Assembly (NCBI GenBank): GCA_017512705.1 | Contig: JAFWEX010000086.1 | Span: forward strand, 1-39,343 | Length of the DNA: 39,343 nucleotides | Origin: Paenibacillus sp. | GTDB lineage: Bacteria > Bacillota > Bacilli > Paenibacillales > Paenibacillaceae | Direction of reading: 5' to 3' | Part shown: positions 15,683-26,592 of the stretch, piece by piece | How the letters are laid out: each line of letters opens with the position of its first letter | How positions within the stretch are numbered: position 1 is the first letter of the stretch | Notes under the pieces: model-generated | The model's input: only the letters and a program-made list of their open reading frames with translations | Told to the model about the DNA's origin: nothing | Databases searched by the model: none | Made by a program: the position numbers and the translations under genes

Positions 15683-16592
15683 GGTCCGCAACCTCCAAAA
15701 TTGTAGGATCGTGTGTAGTCATACATATCGTTACTTGTTCTACTTCAATGATATTGCGGAACACAGCCATGACCTGTGCACCCATCTTCGAATCCAGCTC
15801 TGCCGTCGGCTCATCCGCAAGCAGCAAGCGGGGTCTATGTGCAATCGCTTTAGCGATAGCCACCCGTTGCTGCTCCCCCCCGGACATTTCAAAAGGCCGG
15901 TGCTTCACGCGTTTGGTCAGTCCAACCAAATCCAGACAATGACCTACTCTGTCTTTCCATTCGGATCGCGGTACATCCGCCATGCGGAGCGAGAGCTCTA
16001 CATTTTCCCAAGCAGATAATAAGGGCATGAGTGCATACGCCTGAAAAATAAACCCGATCTCCTTGCGCCGCAAAGCAGTTCGTCGTTGATCTCCCCAATC
16101 CTGAAGTGGCTGTCCAGAAAATAAAATCTCGCCGCTAGAAGGCTGATCTAGTCCGCCAAGCATGTTCAGCAGTGTCGTTTTACCCGAACCTGACCGTCCT
16201 TTGAGCATAACCAGCTGCTGCGACTTCACTTCCATATCAATGCCTTTGAGCACATGAATGATGCGACTGCCTGTCTGAAAGCTGCGATGAACATTACGAA
16301 CTTCCAATACAGGTCCATCATACGGAGGTAACAGTTCTTTCTTCGGCTTCGTTTTGGCCTGTTGAGGTGTTTCCCCTGAAGCTACAGCAACTGCAGTCTC
16401 TTCCAAGGCAGATAACTCATCCGTCATGGCGGCTTCGGTGTCTAAATGTCCGGGCGGTGTTATGTATGAATGTTCTTCCGATGCAGCCCTTTCCTCCGGT
16501 CTAGGTTGGTCTTGTGGGTCCTCATCGCCCGATTGACTCTTGGCAGGTCTTATTTTTGAAAATAACTTTTTCATGCCAGCAATCACGCTCAT
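15645..16592 (-). CDS. MacB/LolD-type ABC transporter ATPase
   Basis: 315 residues. The first 85 or so are a charged, low-complexity extension (rich in Glu, Pro, Ala) not found in typical family members of about 230 aa. The ATPase core follows: Walker A GRSGSGKTT, Q-loop FIFQAY, signature MSGGEQQ, Walker B LLLADEP and the switch THD. ATG 16592 directly follows GAGAGG; GTG 16586 has better spacing and is an alternative start. It is the first gene of the operon and overlaps the adaptor gene by 38 nt. With a second ATPase encoded three genes later, the transporter may be a hetero-ATPase complex, or the two ATPases may serve different states. A TATAAT at 16678-16673 is a weak promoter candidate; no good -35 was found. 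Confidence 0.9.
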   Translation of the reverse strand: MSVIAGMKKLFSKIRPAKSQSGDEDPQDQPRPEERAASEEHSYITPPGHLDTEAAMTDELSALEETAVAVASGETPQQAKTKPKKELLPPYDGPVLEVRNVHRSFQTGSRIIHVLKGIDMEVKSQQLVMLKGRSGSGKTTLLNMLGGLDQPSSGEILFSGQPLQDWGDQRRTALRRKEIGFIFQAYALMPLLSAWENVELSLRMADVPRSEWKDRVGHCLDLVGLTKRVKHRPFEMSGGEQQRVAIAKAIAHRPRLLLADEPTAELDSKMGAQVMAVFRNIIEVEQVTICMTTHDPTILEVADHVYEMADGRFLK

Positions 16593-16745
16593 CCTCTCTT
16601 GTTATGCCACGCATTTTCCTTCATGCGCCCTAAAACTAGAAATCTGTTCCATCCTACACTGAATTATAAACGACTGCTCTCCACTAAAAGTTACAAGCTT
16701 TTTACATCGTCAGTAGAAAAAAGTTAATATTTCGATGAACATCAC

Positions 16746-16772
16746 AAAAAAGCACCCCAACTTATGGGATGC
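16746..16772 (-). terminator. Terminator of the pyr operon
   Basis: GCATCCC pairs with GGGGTGC (16772-16766 with 16758-16752) including a G-T pair, followed on the minus strand by six T. It lies about 95 nt downstream of pyrE; nothing else is visible in the interval. Confidence 0.8.
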
Positions 16773-16865
16773 CTCCTGAAAACTTAATTGTTTGCCATCG
16801 TGGCACTGATCATTACAATTTTGATACCGTTTGCTATACAGCAGTTCAATCATTGTCGAATGATA

Positions 16866-17507
16866 TTATTTACCAAATGAAGAAGGATCTTCACGCCATG
16901 ACTGAAGCAATGCGAAGTCACTCTCCTGAATCGTACCTTGAGCCAAAGCGACATCCATCAATGCGGTATAATTGGACAAAGTTTGCAGTGGAATACCAGC
17001 TTCCTCGAATGCTTTTACCCCTTTATCCAGCTGATAACTGAAGATGGCAAGAACGGCGAGCGGCGTTGCTCCCGCGGCACGTACAGCTTCTGCTGCTTTA
17101 ATGGAACTTCCACCTGTTGAGATCAAGTCCTCAATGACGACCACTTTTTGACCTTCACGGATTAAACCTTCAATCAGATTCTCCTTGCCATGTCCCTTCG
17201 CTTTATCGCGGATATAAGCCATCGGCAGATTCAGCTTCTGCGCTACCCAAGCTGCGTGAGGGATGCCTGCTGTAGCTGTTCCTGCAATTACCTCTGCATC
17301 CGGATACTGGTCACGAATTATGGCCGCAAACGCTTCAGCAATATCCTCTCGAATCTCAGGATACGACATCGTCAGACGATTATCACAATAGATTGGTGAT
17401 TTAATCCCGGATGTCCAAGTAAATGGCTGCTGCGGACGCAGCGCCACCGCTTTGATTTTTAATAAGTGGGATGCAATATGGTTAGGAATTTGGCTAAGTT
17501 CGATCAT
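16866..17507 (-). CDS. pyrE: Orotate phosphoribosyltransferase
   Basis: Makes orotidine monophosphate from orotate and PRPP, the fifth step of UMP synthesis, in the cytoplasm. 213 residues, the normal length. Visible motifs are the flexible catalytic loop [10 protein letters not shown] (101-110) and the PRPP-binding motif [14 protein letters not shown] (122-135); [12 protein letters not shown] near 39-50 is the orotate-side segment. ATG overlaps the pyrF stop in ATGA, so translation is coupled. It is the last gene of the operon. Confidence 0.97.
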   Translation of the reverse strand: MIELSQIPNHIASHLLKIKAVALRPQQPFTWTSGIKSPIYCDNRLTMSYPEIREDIAEAFAAIIRDQYPDAEVIAGTATAGIPHAAWVAQKLNLPMAYIRDKAKGHGKENLIEGLIREGQKVVVIEDLISTGGSSIKAAEAVRAAGATPLAVLAIFSYQLDKGVKAFEEAGIPLQTLSNYTALMDVALAQGTIQESDFALLQSWREDPSSFGK

Positions 17508-18244
17508 GCGTTCAACATCTCCTTCAAAATGGTTTCTGCCGCTTCACGTGGGTTCGTCGAGCCGGTTATAGGTCTACCTACAACAATGTAATGACTGCCT
17601 CTACTGATCGCTTCACCGGGTGTTAAAACACGTGTCTGGTCTCCAAGACCACTACCTGCCGGACGAATTCCAGGGGTTACTGTGTGAAAATCACTGCCAC
17701 ACGCTTCCCGAATGGCTGGTACTTCCAGCGGGGAAGCTACCACACCATCGAGCCCTGACATCTGTGCAAGTTGTGCATAACGAACAACCGTCTGCTCCAC
17801 ACTTCCAGGGATGCCAATCTCGTTATTCATCGTCTCAACGCTGGTGCTGGTCAGTTGTGTCACAGCAATAATCTCAGGTCTCTTCAGCGAAGGATCAGCA
17901 GCAAGCGCCGCTTCTGCGCCTTCTCGTGCTGCACGCATCATGCTGGCTCCACCCGCTGCGTGCACATTAAACATGTCCACTCCAAGACGCGTAATGCTCT
18001 CAGCTCCGCCACGCACCGTGTTAGGGATATCATGCATTTTCACATCAAGAAACACAGCGTAGCCTTTAGCTTTTAAGTCCCGAATAAAGTCTGGCCCTGC
18101 CGCATAGAAGAGCTGCATACCGACCTTGATATAACAAGGAATGCCCTCGAGGGCCTGTACCAGCTTATGCGCTTCTTCCACTCCAGGATAATCCAGTGCA
18201 ACCATCAGACGTCCAGCCATCTCATTGAAATTCGGGTGATTCAT
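17504..18244 (-). CDS. pyrF: Orotidine 5'-phosphate decarboxylase
   Basis: Converts OMP to UMP, the last step of the pathway. 246 residues from ATG 18244, chosen because GGAAGGGG lies 9 nt upstream; an in-frame ATG nine codons earlier (18271) is less supported. The TIM-barrel catalytic array is visible: [12 protein letters not shown] with D67, K69 and D72. The phosphate-binding segments TPGIRP and IVVGRPIT are near the C-terminus. It follows carB directly, with 106 nt between them containing a hairpin, and no pyrK or pyrD intervenes. Confidence 0.96.
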   Translation of the reverse strand: MNHPNFNEMAGRLMVALDYPGVEEAHKLVQALEGIPCYIKVGMQLFYAAGPDFIRDLKAKGYAVFLDVKMHDIPNTVRGGAESITRLGVDMFNVHAAGGASMMRAAREGAEAALAADPSLKRPEIIAVTQLTSTSVETMNNEIGIPGSVEQTVVRYAQLAQMSGLDGVVASPLEVPAIREACGSDFHTVTPGIRPAGSGLGDQTRVLTPGEAISRGSHYIVVGRPITGSTNPREAAETILKEMLNA

Positions 18245-18294
18245 AACCCAGCGCCCCTTCCGCGTGCTCATTTTTTCCGTTTTTGCCCGATATA

Positions 18295-18333
18295 AAGGAC
18301 ATCTCGCCAGCCCGCAGGCTGACTGATGTCCTT
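18295..18333 (-). promoter_or_regulatory. Hairpin between carB and pyrF
   Basis: AAGGACATC/GATGTCCTT (18295-18303 with 18325-18333) encloses a second stem CAGCC/GGCTG (18308-18312 with 18317-18321). Only TTTATAT follows on the minus strand, so it is a weak terminator at best. An RNA-processing or stability element that tunes pyrFE expression is plausible. Confidence 0.5.
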
Positions 18334-18350
18334 CATCATGTGACTATTCA

Positions 18351-21300
18351 TTATACTAAGGCTGGCATAGCCTCCGAAGAGAAGTTGATCGTTTGCAGCA
18401 TAATCAGCAGCGCACGAATCGTATCCAGGGAAGTCATACATACCACACCATTCTCTACCGCTTCACGACGGATACGGAATCCATCACGCTGTGGCGTTTT
18501 ACCCTTAGTCAGGGTGTTGAACACAAAGTTCGCTTCACCACTGCGGATCATATCGAGAATGTTAGGTGAGCCTTCGCTCAATTTATTCACAGTCGTTACT
18601 GGAATGTTCGCTGCTTCAAGCGCCGCTGCCGTTCCTCCGGTAGCCATAATTTTGTAACCCAGTCTGTAGAAACCTTCGAGCAGTGGTACAGCTTCGTCCT
18701 TGTCTTTGTCTGCCACAGTAACCACAATGGCTCCAGTTGCCGGAATCTTCATGCCAGCACCGATAAGACCTTTGAACAACGCTTTGGCGTAATTCGGGTC
18801 ACGACCCATTACTTCTCCTGTTGATTTCATCTCAGGTCCAAGGGTTGGCTCAACACGACGCAGCTTCGCGAAGGAGAATACCGGAACTTTGACAGATACA
18901 TGATCCGACTCAGGCCATAGCCCATCAACATAACCAAGATCTTTCAGCTTCACACCCAAGATCGCTTGTGTTGCCAAATTCGCCATCGGGATATTGGTTA
19001 CTTTGCTCAAGAATGGTACGGTACGGGATGAACGTGGGTTCACCTCGATGATGTACACTGTACCATCATGGATAACAAACTGAATGTTAACCAAACCAAC
19101 CGTTTTCAGTTCTTTCGCAATCTTGATTGTAATCTCTACAATTTTCTCTTTCAAATCTTGGGACAGATGCTGTGGCGGGTATACTGCGATAGAGTCACCA
19201 GAGTGAACCCCAGCGCGCTCGATATGCTCCATGATGCCTGGAACCAATACCGTCTCCCCATCGCAGATCGCATCAACCTCAACCTCTTTACCCATCATAT
19301 AACGGTCAATCAGAACCGGATGTTCCGGATTGATTTTCACCGCTTGTTCCATGTAAGTCAACAATTCCGCGTCAGAGTATACGATCTCCATTGCACGACC
19401 GCCCAGCACGTATGATGGACGCACGAGTACCGGGTATCCGAGGGATTGAGCAGTTTCCACAGCATCATCTACCGAAGTGACCGTTTTCCCCTTCGGCTGT
19501 GCAATCTCCAGACGAGACAGCAGGCGCTCGAACTTCTTGCGATCCTCGGCTTCATCAATACTTTCAAGGTCGGTCCCGAGAATCGTTACTCCTGCATTAC
19601 GGAGCGGTGCTGCCAGATTGATTGCCGTTTGGCCACCGAACTGAACGATAACTCCTACCGGTTGCTCTTGTTCAATGACGTTCATGACATCCTCGAAAAA
19701 CAGCGGTTCAAAGTACAAGCGATCCGATGTATTGAAGTCTGTAGATACCGTCTCAGGGTTATTATTAATAATAACCGCTTCGTAACCAGCTTTTTGCAGA
19801 GCCCATACTGCGTGTACAGTGGAGTAGTCGAATTCAATACCTTGCCCAATCCGAATCGGACCAGAACCCAGCACCACGACTTTTTTCTTATCTGATGGGA
19901 TGACTTCATTCTCAGTCTCATATGTCGAGTAGTAGTAAGGCGTTGTTGCTTCAAACTCTGCCGCACATGTATCTACCATTTTGTATACCGGACGCAGGTT
20001 CTCTTCTTGGCGGCGTGTTCTGATTTCGGCTTCGGTAGTCAGTGTACCGCCAGGCTGACCTTCGGCACGCAATTCAGCAATGGCACGGTCTGTGAAACCG
20101 AGATGTTTCGCCTGATACAGCGTCTCTGAAGTCAACTCGGATTCTTTGCGAACGCGATCTTCGAATTGAATTATGCTCTCGATTTTATCCAGGAACCACC
20201 AGTCGATCTTGGTCAGATCCTGCAATTGTTGCAGAGTATATCCTCTACGGAATGCTTCAGCAATCAGGAACATCCGCTCATCGTCCGCTTTTACAAGGCG
20301 TTCGTTTAGCGTAGCTTCATCCAGCGTTTCTGCATCTTTCAGATAGAGTCGATGCACACCGATTTCCAGAGAACGAACCGCTTTATGGATAGACTCTTCG
20401 AACGTACGTCCGATCGCCATGACTTCGCCTGTTGCTTTCATCTGTGTTCCTAGCTTACGGTTCGCCGACGTGAATTTGTCGAACGGCCAGCGAGGAATTT
20501 TACTTACGATATAGTCAAGTGTTGGCTCAAAGCAAGCATACGTTTGGCCTGTAACCGGGTTAACAATCTCATCTAGCGTGTAACCCATCGCAATTTTAGC
20601 CGCCATCTTCGCAATCGGATACCCTGTTGCTTTGGAAGCCAGCGCAGAGGAACGGCTTACACGAGGATTAACCTCGATAACGTAGTATTGGAAGCTGTGC
20701 GGATCAAGCGCGAACTGTACGTTACATCCTCCCTCAATGTTTAGGGCACGAATAATTTTCAAGGATGCCGAGCGCAGCATTTGGTACTCACGGTCAGACA
20801 GCGTCTGGCTTGGCGCCACAACGATACTGTCTCCTGTATGAACCCCTACTGGATCGAAGTTCTCCATGTTGCAGACAACGATACAGTTATCGTTCTTGTC
20901 ACGCATAACCTCGTACTCCACTTCTTTCATACCTGCGATGCTTTTCTCTACCAGACATTGGCCGATCGGGCTGTAACGCAGTCCAGCAGCAACCGTTTCA
21001 CGAAGTTCTTCTTCGTTCGCACAGATCCCTCCACCTGTTCCACCCAGCGTGTAGGCAGGACGCACGATGATTGGATACCCGATCTCACCAGCGAATTGAA
21101 GTGATTCTTCAAGCGTTGTAACGATGACACTCTCAGGTACTGGCTGTTCCAGCTCACGCATCAGATCACGGAACAGATCCCGGTCTTCTGCTTTCTCGAT
21201 GGAAGTCAGCTGTGTTCCGAGCAATTTTACATTCTCTCTTTCCAGTACGCCCGCACGTGCCAATTCTACAGCCATGTTCAGTCCTGTTTGACCGCCCAGC

Positions 21301-21566
21301 GTTGGCAGCAAGCCGTCTGGACGTTCTTGACGAATGATCTGTGTTACAAAATCCAGTGTAATTGGCTCAATGTACACTTTGTCAGCCATATTTGTATCCG
21401 TCATGATGGTTGCAGGGTTACTGTTAATGAGTACAACTTCCACGCCTTCTTCTTTCAGAGCCTGGCAAGCTTGCGTACCTGCATAGTCGAACTCGGCCGC
21501 CTGACCGATGACGATTGGACCGGAACCAATCACCAGGATTTTTTTGAGATCTTTGTTAATCGGCAT
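18351..21566 (-). CDS. carB: Carbamoyl-phosphate synthase, large subunit
   Basis: 1,071 residues, the standard size (pyrAB type). It makes carbamoyl phosphate from bicarbonate, two ATP and ammonia delivered by CarA. The two homologous halves are visible: first phosphate/ATP segment [19 protein letters not shown] near residue 12, the repeat [19 protein letters not shown] near 560, ATP-grasp motifs VEVNPR in each half, and the C-terminal MGS-like regulatory domain ([19 protein letters not shown]) where UMP and PRPP act in relatives. AAAGGAG in the end of carA lies before the ATG, and only one base separates the two genes. Being in the pyr operon, it is the pyrimidine-side synthase. Confidence 0.97.
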   Translation of the reverse strand: MPINKDLKKILVIGSGPIVIGQAAEFDYAGTQACQALKEEGVEVVLINSNPATIMTDTNMADKVYIEPITLDFVTQIIRQERPDGLLPTLGGQTGLNMAVELARAGVLERENVKLLGTQLTSIEKAEDRDLFRDLMRELEQPVPESVIVTTLEESLQFAGEIGYPIIVRPAYTLGGTGGGICANEEELRETVAAGLRYSPIGQCLVEKSIAGMKEVEYEVMRDKNDNCIVVCNMENFDPVGVHTGDSIVVAPSQTLSDREYQMLRSASLKIIRALNIEGGCNVQFALDPHSFQYYVIEVNPRVSRSSALASKATGYPIAKMAAKIAMGYTLDEIVNPVTGQTYACFEPTLDYIVSKIPRWPFDKFTSANRKLGTQMKATGEVMAIGRTFEESIHKAVRSLEIGVHRLYLKDAETLDEATLNERLVKADDERMFLIAEAFRRGYTLQQLQDLTKIDWWFLDKIESIIQFEDRVRKESELTSETLYQAKHLGFTDRAIAELRAEGQPGGTLTTEAEIRTRRQEENLRPVYKMVDTCAAEFEATTPYYYSTYETENEVIPSDKKKVVVLGSGPIRIGQGIEFDYSTVHAVWALQKAGYEAVIINNNPETVSTDFNTSDRLYFEPLFFEDVMNVIEQEQPVGVIVQFGGQTAINLAAPLRNAGVTILGTDLESIDEAEDRKKFERLLSRLEIAQPKGKTVTSVDDAVETAQSLGYPVLVRPSYVLGGRAMEIVYSDAELLTYMEQAVKINPEHPVLIDRYMMGKEVEVDAICDGETVLVPGIMEHIERAGVHSGDSIAVYPPQHLSQDLKEKIVEITIKIAKELKTVGLVNIQFVIHDGTVYIIEVNPRSSRTVPFLSKVTNIPMANLATQAILGVKLKDLGYVDGLWPESDHVSVKVPVFSFAKLRRVEPTLGPEMKSTGEVMGRDPNYAKALFKGLIGAGMKIPATGAIVVTVADKDKDEAVPLLEGFYRLGYKIMATGGTAAALEAANIPVTTVNKLSEGSPNILDMIRSGEANFVFNTLTKGKTPQRDGFRIRREAVENGVVCMTSLDTIRALLIMLQTINFSSEAMPALV

Positions 21567-21567
21567 G

Positions 21568-22710
21568 TTATTGTGCTCCTTTCACTGCGGCTGCCAGTAC
21601 AGCTTGGCGCGGCTTTTGCGGGTTAGTGATCTTATGCTCGCGAATCATTTCGATGAAACGATCAAACAAATAGCTGTTATCGTAAGGTCCTGGCGCTGCT
21701 TCCGGGTGATATTGTACGGAGAAGGCAGGATATGTTTTATGTTTCAGACCTTCAATGGTTTTGTCATTATTGTTGACATGTGTAACTTCCAGATCTGTGT
21801 TCTTCACAGACTCTTCGTTTACGGTATAACCGTGATTCTGGGATGTGATGAAGCAACGTCCACTCTCTAGCTCTTTAACCGGGTGATTACCTCCGCGGTG
21901 TCCGAACTTGAGTTTTTCCGTGTCTGCGCCTGCTGCCAGAGCAAACAGCTGATGACCGAGACAGATGCCGAAGATTGGATATTCACCCAGCAGCTCGCTG
22001 ATCATTTTCACGGCATGTGGAACGTCTTTCGGGTCCCCAGGGCCGTTGGACAACTGAATACCATCTGGATTCAGGCGGCGAATCTCGTCAGCCGTTACGT
22101 TATGCGGTACAACAACAACATCACAGTTCCGTTTACTGAGTTCACGTAAAATCCCTGTTTTTGCACCGTAGTCTACGAGTACAATACGCTCTGCTGTCCC
22201 AGGACTGTTGTAAACATGCTCTGTGGACGTCAGTGGAACTTGGTTACGCAGCTCGGCAATTGTCGTATCGCCCATCATCTCCAGCAGTTCTTCGACAGGT
22301 TTAGATCCTGTTGTGAGAATCCCCTTCATTGTGCCATGATGACGAATCCGGCGAGTCAACATCCGTGTATCAATCTCGCTAATTCCTACGATGCCATATT
22401 CCTTTAACAGGTTATCCACACTGTATTCTGCACGCCAGTTGCTTGGCGTTGGCTCATGGCGTCTTACCACGAAACCGTGCACGTATGGTCGAATTGACTC
22501 AAAGTCATCCCGCGTGATCCCGTAGTTACCGATCAGTGGATACGTCATCGTAACGATCTGGCCGCAATATGAAGGGTCTGAAAGCACCTCTTGATAGCCT
22601 GTAATTCCCGTATTAAAAACGACCTCTCCTGTGGTTTCACCTTCAGCACCAAATGATTTTCCGGTGAACAGTGTGCCGTCTTCCAACAATAATCTTGCCT
22701 GTCCCTGCAT
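21568..22710 (-). CDS. carA: Carbamoyl-phosphate synthase, small (glutaminase) subunit
   Basis: 380 residues. It releases ammonia from glutamine and channels it to CarB. The N-terminal CPSase_sm domain has [17 protein letters not shown]. The C-terminal class I amidotransferase has the nucleophile C250 (FGICLGHQL) and the pair H335/E337 (QYHPEAAPG). GAGGAGTGAG precedes the ATG. Upstream lies the 210-bp palindromic element rather than a direct junction with pyrC. Confidence 0.97.
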   Translation of the reverse strand: MQGQARLLLEDGTLFTGKSFGAEGETTGEVVFNTGITGYQEVLSDPSYCGQIVTMTYPLIGNYGITRDDFESIRPYVHGFVVRRHEPTPSNWRAEYSVDNLLKEYGIVGISEIDTRMLTRRIRHHGTMKGILTTGSKPVEELLEMMGDTTIAELRNQVPLTSTEHVYNSPGTAERIVLVDYGAKTGILRELSKRNCDVVVVPHNVTADEIRRLNPDGIQLSNGPGDPKDVPHAVKMISELLGEYPIFGICLGHQLFALAAGADTEKLKFGHRGGNHPVKELESGRCFITSQNHGYTVNEESVKNTDLEVTHVNNNDKTIEGLKHKTYPAFSVQYHPEAAPGPYDNSYLFDRFIEMIREHKITNPQKPRQAVLAAAVKGAQ

Positions 22711-22737
22711 CCCATCTCACTCCTCTGTGTTTATCAA

Positions 22738-22948
22738 AGTTAAATGGCCTTGGGTTGAACGTTGAGTTACTTTAGCGTGTTACTTCGTGGACAGAAAACC
22801 CTTCGATCGCTGTTATCCCCGGATTACTTTTTTTCCATTTTTCAAATGGGGTAATCCGGGGATAAAGGCGAGCGCTTCGCTTCTCCGGGTCTTTTCTGTC
22901 CACTCCGCAGCTAATGTGGTGCTCAAAGTTCAAAAAGTACATTTAACT
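22738..22948. repeat. Long palindromic (MITE-like) element inside the pyr operon
   Basis: A nested inverted repeat spans about 211 bp. Arms from outside in: AGTTAAATG/CATTTAACT (22738-22746, 22940-22948); TTGAACGTTGAG/CTCAAAGTTCAA (22755-22766, 22922-22933, 11 of 12); GTGGACAGAAAA/TTTTCTGTCCAC (22787-22798, 22892-22903, perfect); TTATCCCCGGATTAC/GTAATCCGGGGATAA (22813-22827, 22851-22865, perfect); CCATTT/AAATGG at the tip. No gene is inside. No clear target duplication was found. It would form a long hairpin in the pyrC-carA transcript. The rest of the interval (22949-23102) holds nothing recognisable, and no second PyrR site. Confidence 0.85.
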
Positions 22949-23102
22949 ATTTTTGTTTTGTATGTTGGGCTCTCAGCATGACTTGCCTTGAGTTTGTATA
23001 TAGAAAGAAGTTACTGATTAAAGCTGGTAGTTCAGAAAAAATAATATGTTATGAGTACTGATGTATATATTTAACGATGTATTACGTCAGCATAGCGCTG
23101 TT

Positions 23103-24407
23103 TTATTGCTGTAACGTGTTAACCCACACGCTTTTGCCATCCACCCATGTTTGTACCGGCCAGCCTTTCAGCTTCCATCCTGTGAACGGTGTGTTTCTAC
23201 CCTTTGTTGCAAATGTTGCCGGATCAACAGCCTTCTCTTGATCCAGATCGATCATGGTCAGATCTGCAGGTGCTCCTGCTTCCAGTCTGCCGGTATCTAG
23301 TCTAAATACACGAGCTGGATCAGCTGTCATACGTTTAACTAGGAAGTCCAGAGTCCATAATCCCGTTTCAACAAACTTCGTATACAGTAGTGGAAAGGCC
23401 GTTTCGAATCCAACGATACCGAATGGCGCAAGCTCCATGCCTTTTGCTTTCTCTTCTTCGCTATGCGGTGCATGGTCGGTCACGATCATATCGAGTGTTC
23501 CGTCCAGCAATCCTTCAATACAAGCCTGCACGTCCCGTGGTGAGCGCAGTGGAGGATTCATTTTCCAGTTCGCGTCCATACCCGGAATATCCTCATCGGA
23601 CAGCACCAAGTGGTGCGGGCATACCTCTGCGGTGACCTTGATACCGATCGATTTTGCCAGACGAATGAGACGAACGGATTGTTCTGTGCTGACGTGGCAC
23701 ACATGGTAGTGTACACCTGTTGCTTCTGCAAGAAGGATGTCGCGTCCTACGTGAATTGCTTCAGATTCATTCGGAATGCCTTTGATACCATGACGTTTAG
23801 AGAACTCACCTTCGGTGACATATCCGCCAACCACCAGAGAATCATCTTCACAGTGGGCAATCACAGGCATATCCATGCTGGCTGCAAGGCTCATGGCATC
23901 CTTCATCATCTGTGCGTTCTGTACACCTACCCCATCGTCCGTGAAGCCGATCGCGCCTGCTGCTTTTAATGCAGCAAAGTCCGTCAATTCGCGGCCTAGT
24001 TCGTTTTTGGTAATCGCTGCATAGGGCAGCACCTTAACCAGATCCGCTTCCTTCGCTTTGTTCAGTACCAGCTCTACAACCTCAGGTGTATCCGTTACCG
24101 GTCTTGTATTCGGCATGCAGGCAATGGTTGTAAAACCACCTTGTGCAGCGGACTTTGCTCCCGTTTCGATCGTCTCTTTATGTTCGAATCCAGGTTCGCG
24201 CAGATGTACGTGCATATCTATTAATCCTGGAATGACAAGCTTACCTGTCGCATCCGTTACATTTTGCGCTGACTTCTCGGCGTTCCGTACAACTTCATTA
24301 TCCGGGTCAGCGATCGTTTTAATTTTACCTTCTTCTATAAGAATGGTTTTCCGTTCAAGTTCCCCTTGTCGATTCAAGACGTTTGCGTTTTTAATCACCT
24401 GTACCAT
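23103..24407 (-). CDS. pyrC: Dihydroorotase
   Basis: Cyclises N-carbamoyl-aspartate to dihydroorotate, the third step of the pathway. 434 residues, the type I (Bacillus-like) size. The metal-binding motif DMHVHLREPG (H66, H68) opens the amidohydrolase barrel. Further expected ligands are visible in IAHCEDD, HYHVCHVST and VTDHAPH. The C-terminal beta segment (GRNTPFTGWKLKGWP) closes the N-terminal sandwich. AGCGGAGG lies 6 nt before the ATG. There are 124 nt between pyrB and pyrC. Confidence 0.97.
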   Translation of the reverse strand: MVQVIKNANVLNRQGELERKTILIEEGKIKTIADPDNEVVRNAEKSAQNVTDATGKLVIPGLIDMHVHLREPGFEHKETIETGAKSAAQGGFTTIACMPNTRPVTDTPEVVELVLNKAKEADLVKVLPYAAITKNELGRELTDFAALKAAGAIGFTDDGVGVQNAQMMKDAMSLAASMDMPVIAHCEDDSLVVGGYVTEGEFSKRHGIKGIPNESEAIHVGRDILLAEATGVHYHVCHVSTEQSVRLIRLAKSIGIKVTAEVCPHHLVLSDEDIPGMDANWKMNPPLRSPRDVQACIEGLLDGTLDMIVTDHAPHSEEEKAKGMELAPFGIVGFETAFPLLYTKFVETGLWTLDFLVKRMTADPARVFRLDTGRLEAGAPADLTMIDLDQEKAVDPATFATKGRNTPFTGWKLKGWPVQTWVDGKSVWVNTLQQ

Positions 24408-24531
24408 AATTGACCTCCGCTTCGGTTCTGTCCAGCAGTTGAATCCGCTAGATGAATAATTTATCGTTCACGATCTGTATTGGTCTGCAAGAACATGGTC
24501 TCGTCAGCCTATGAATCTATGCTAGCCCCTG

Positions 24532-25442
24532 TTACAGCTTCATTGCACGTTCCATAACCGCCATGCGGATTGGAACGCCATTTGCCATCTGTGGGAAAAT
24601 TCGTGAAGCTTCACTCTCAACAACCGCGTCGTCTACCTCGACGTTACGGTTCACAGGAGCAGGGTGCATAATAATCGTATTCGGCTTAAGGCGCGACGCC
24701 CGCTCTTCCGTCAATCCGTAGTGTTCGCGATAATCCTCAGCTGAAGTGATCAGGCCATGTTGATGACGTTCCAGTTGAACCCTTAGCATCATGACTACAT
24801 CAGCATTCAGCGCTTCTTCAAGACCTACATAAGGTGCGTGCTGCGCAAGCTCAGGTGCCTGCATGGTTGGCGGTGCGCAGAAGCGTACATCTGCACCAAA
24901 CTTTTGCAGTGCCCACAAGTTGGAGCGTGCTACTCGGCTGTGCAAGATATCTCCGATAATGGAGACACGCAAACCTTTCAGTTCACCAAATGCCTTCCGC
25001 ATTGTGTAGAGATCAAGGAGCGCTTGCGTCGGGTGCTCGTTATTTCCATCTCCTGCGTTAACAAGTGGCACACTCACCTTCTGTACGAGCTGCTGCAAGA
25101 CACCTGCTGGTTTCAAGCGAATGACCCCTGCATCAATGCCCATGGATTCGAGCGTTCTTACCGTATCGTAGATCGACTCTCCCTTTTCTACACTGGATGC
25201 GGCTGCCGTGAAGTTCAGTACCTGAGCCCCCAGTCGTTTCTCTGCCATCTCGAAGGAAAAGCGAGTGCGAGTGCTGTTCTCGAAGAACATGTTGGCTACA
25301 AAGCGGGACTCAAGGATCGGCACCAACTTTTCCTTCTGCGCTTCCCAGTGGGCTGCGCGGTTCAGAATAGATTCGATCTCGTCACGGCTAATCTCTTTCA
25401 ATCCAAGCAAGCTGCGGTCTTTCAACGCTGTCTGTGTAATCA

Positions 25443-25443
<1 letters not shown>
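24532..25443 (-). CDS. pyrB: Aspartate carbamoyltransferase, catalytic chain
   Basis: Joins carbamoyl phosphate and aspartate, the first committed step. 303 residues from ATG 25443, which overlaps the pyrR stop in TGATG; a GTG one codon earlier is an alternative. Carbamoyl-phosphate motif FENSTRTRFSF (STRTR at 57-61) and the aspartate-side segment MHPAPVNRNVEVDD are visible. No pyrI regulatory chain is present, as usual in Bacillales; control is at the RNA level by PyrR. Confidence 0.97.
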
Positions 25444-26150
<707 letters not shown>

Positions 26151-26191
26151 TTATCATGCCGCAGCAAATAAACGATGCATCGTTCACGTTA

Positions 26192-26220
26192 CCTTGCCAG
26201 TCTCACGGGACTGATTTAAA
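26192..26220 (-). promoter_or_regulatory. PyrR-binding anti-antiterminator hairpin
   Basis: On the minus strand the segment contains CAGTC CCGTGAG ACTGG followed by CAAGG, framed by AGCACCTTTAAAT upstream. This matches the PyrR-binding loop of Bacillus pyr leaders (a stem with a purine-rich C-x-G-x-G-A-G loop). UMP-PyrR binding should stabilise it and let the terminator at 26063-26100 form; without PyrR an antiterminator would form. Only this one site was found. Confidence 0.85.
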
Positions 26221-26291
26221 GGTGCTATTCATGTCGTGCATAGGAGGAACCTCACAGGGTTCTTTCTCGTTATGCCCGTTTGTCTTCATGA

Positions 26292-26320
26292 ATTATGACA
26301 GAAAGCAATCCCTCTGTCAA
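26292..26320 (-). promoter_or_regulatory. Promoter of the pyr operon
   Basis: On the minus strand TTGACA (26320-26315), a 17-bp spacer and CATAAT (26297-26292) form a near-consensus sigma-A promoter. The transcript would start near 26,285 and carry a leader of about 280 nt containing the PyrR site and attenuator. Confidence 0.85.
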
Positions 26321-26345
26321 CACCCTGCCATCTCAGATTTAAATC

Positions 26346-26592
26346 CTCTGCTTCGTCTTGAATGAAATGAGCAATTAGGCGAAAAAACATCCAAGTCACA
26401 TCACATGTCATTTGTCATTAATAATTATACATCATTACTGTATAATTATCCATAGACAAATGCAATGTATCTTTCTAAATGTATTTCCTATATCGTAAGT
26501 GGATGGCATTGCTAAAATTCGTTGCAGCTCTCCGAAACAAGTCGTACTTTATTCACAGGTTTGAAAGTATCGCATCTGATCTTAGTCCAATC
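26346..26592. other. Gene-free stretch upstream of the pyr promoter
   Basis: No gene was found. It holds a perfect 11-bp AT-rich inverted repeat, ATAATTATACA/TGTATAATTAT (26421-26431 with 26439-26449, 7-nt loop), about 100 bp upstream of the pyr promoter. This could be a repressor operator or simply an AT-rich hairpin. Confidence 0.5.

Noticed and set aside
22711-23102. A second PyrR attenuator before carA
   Set aside because: The palindrome shows no PyrR loop (C-x-G-x-G-A-G within a CAGTC/ACTGG-type stem) and no terminator with a T-run oriented toward carA.
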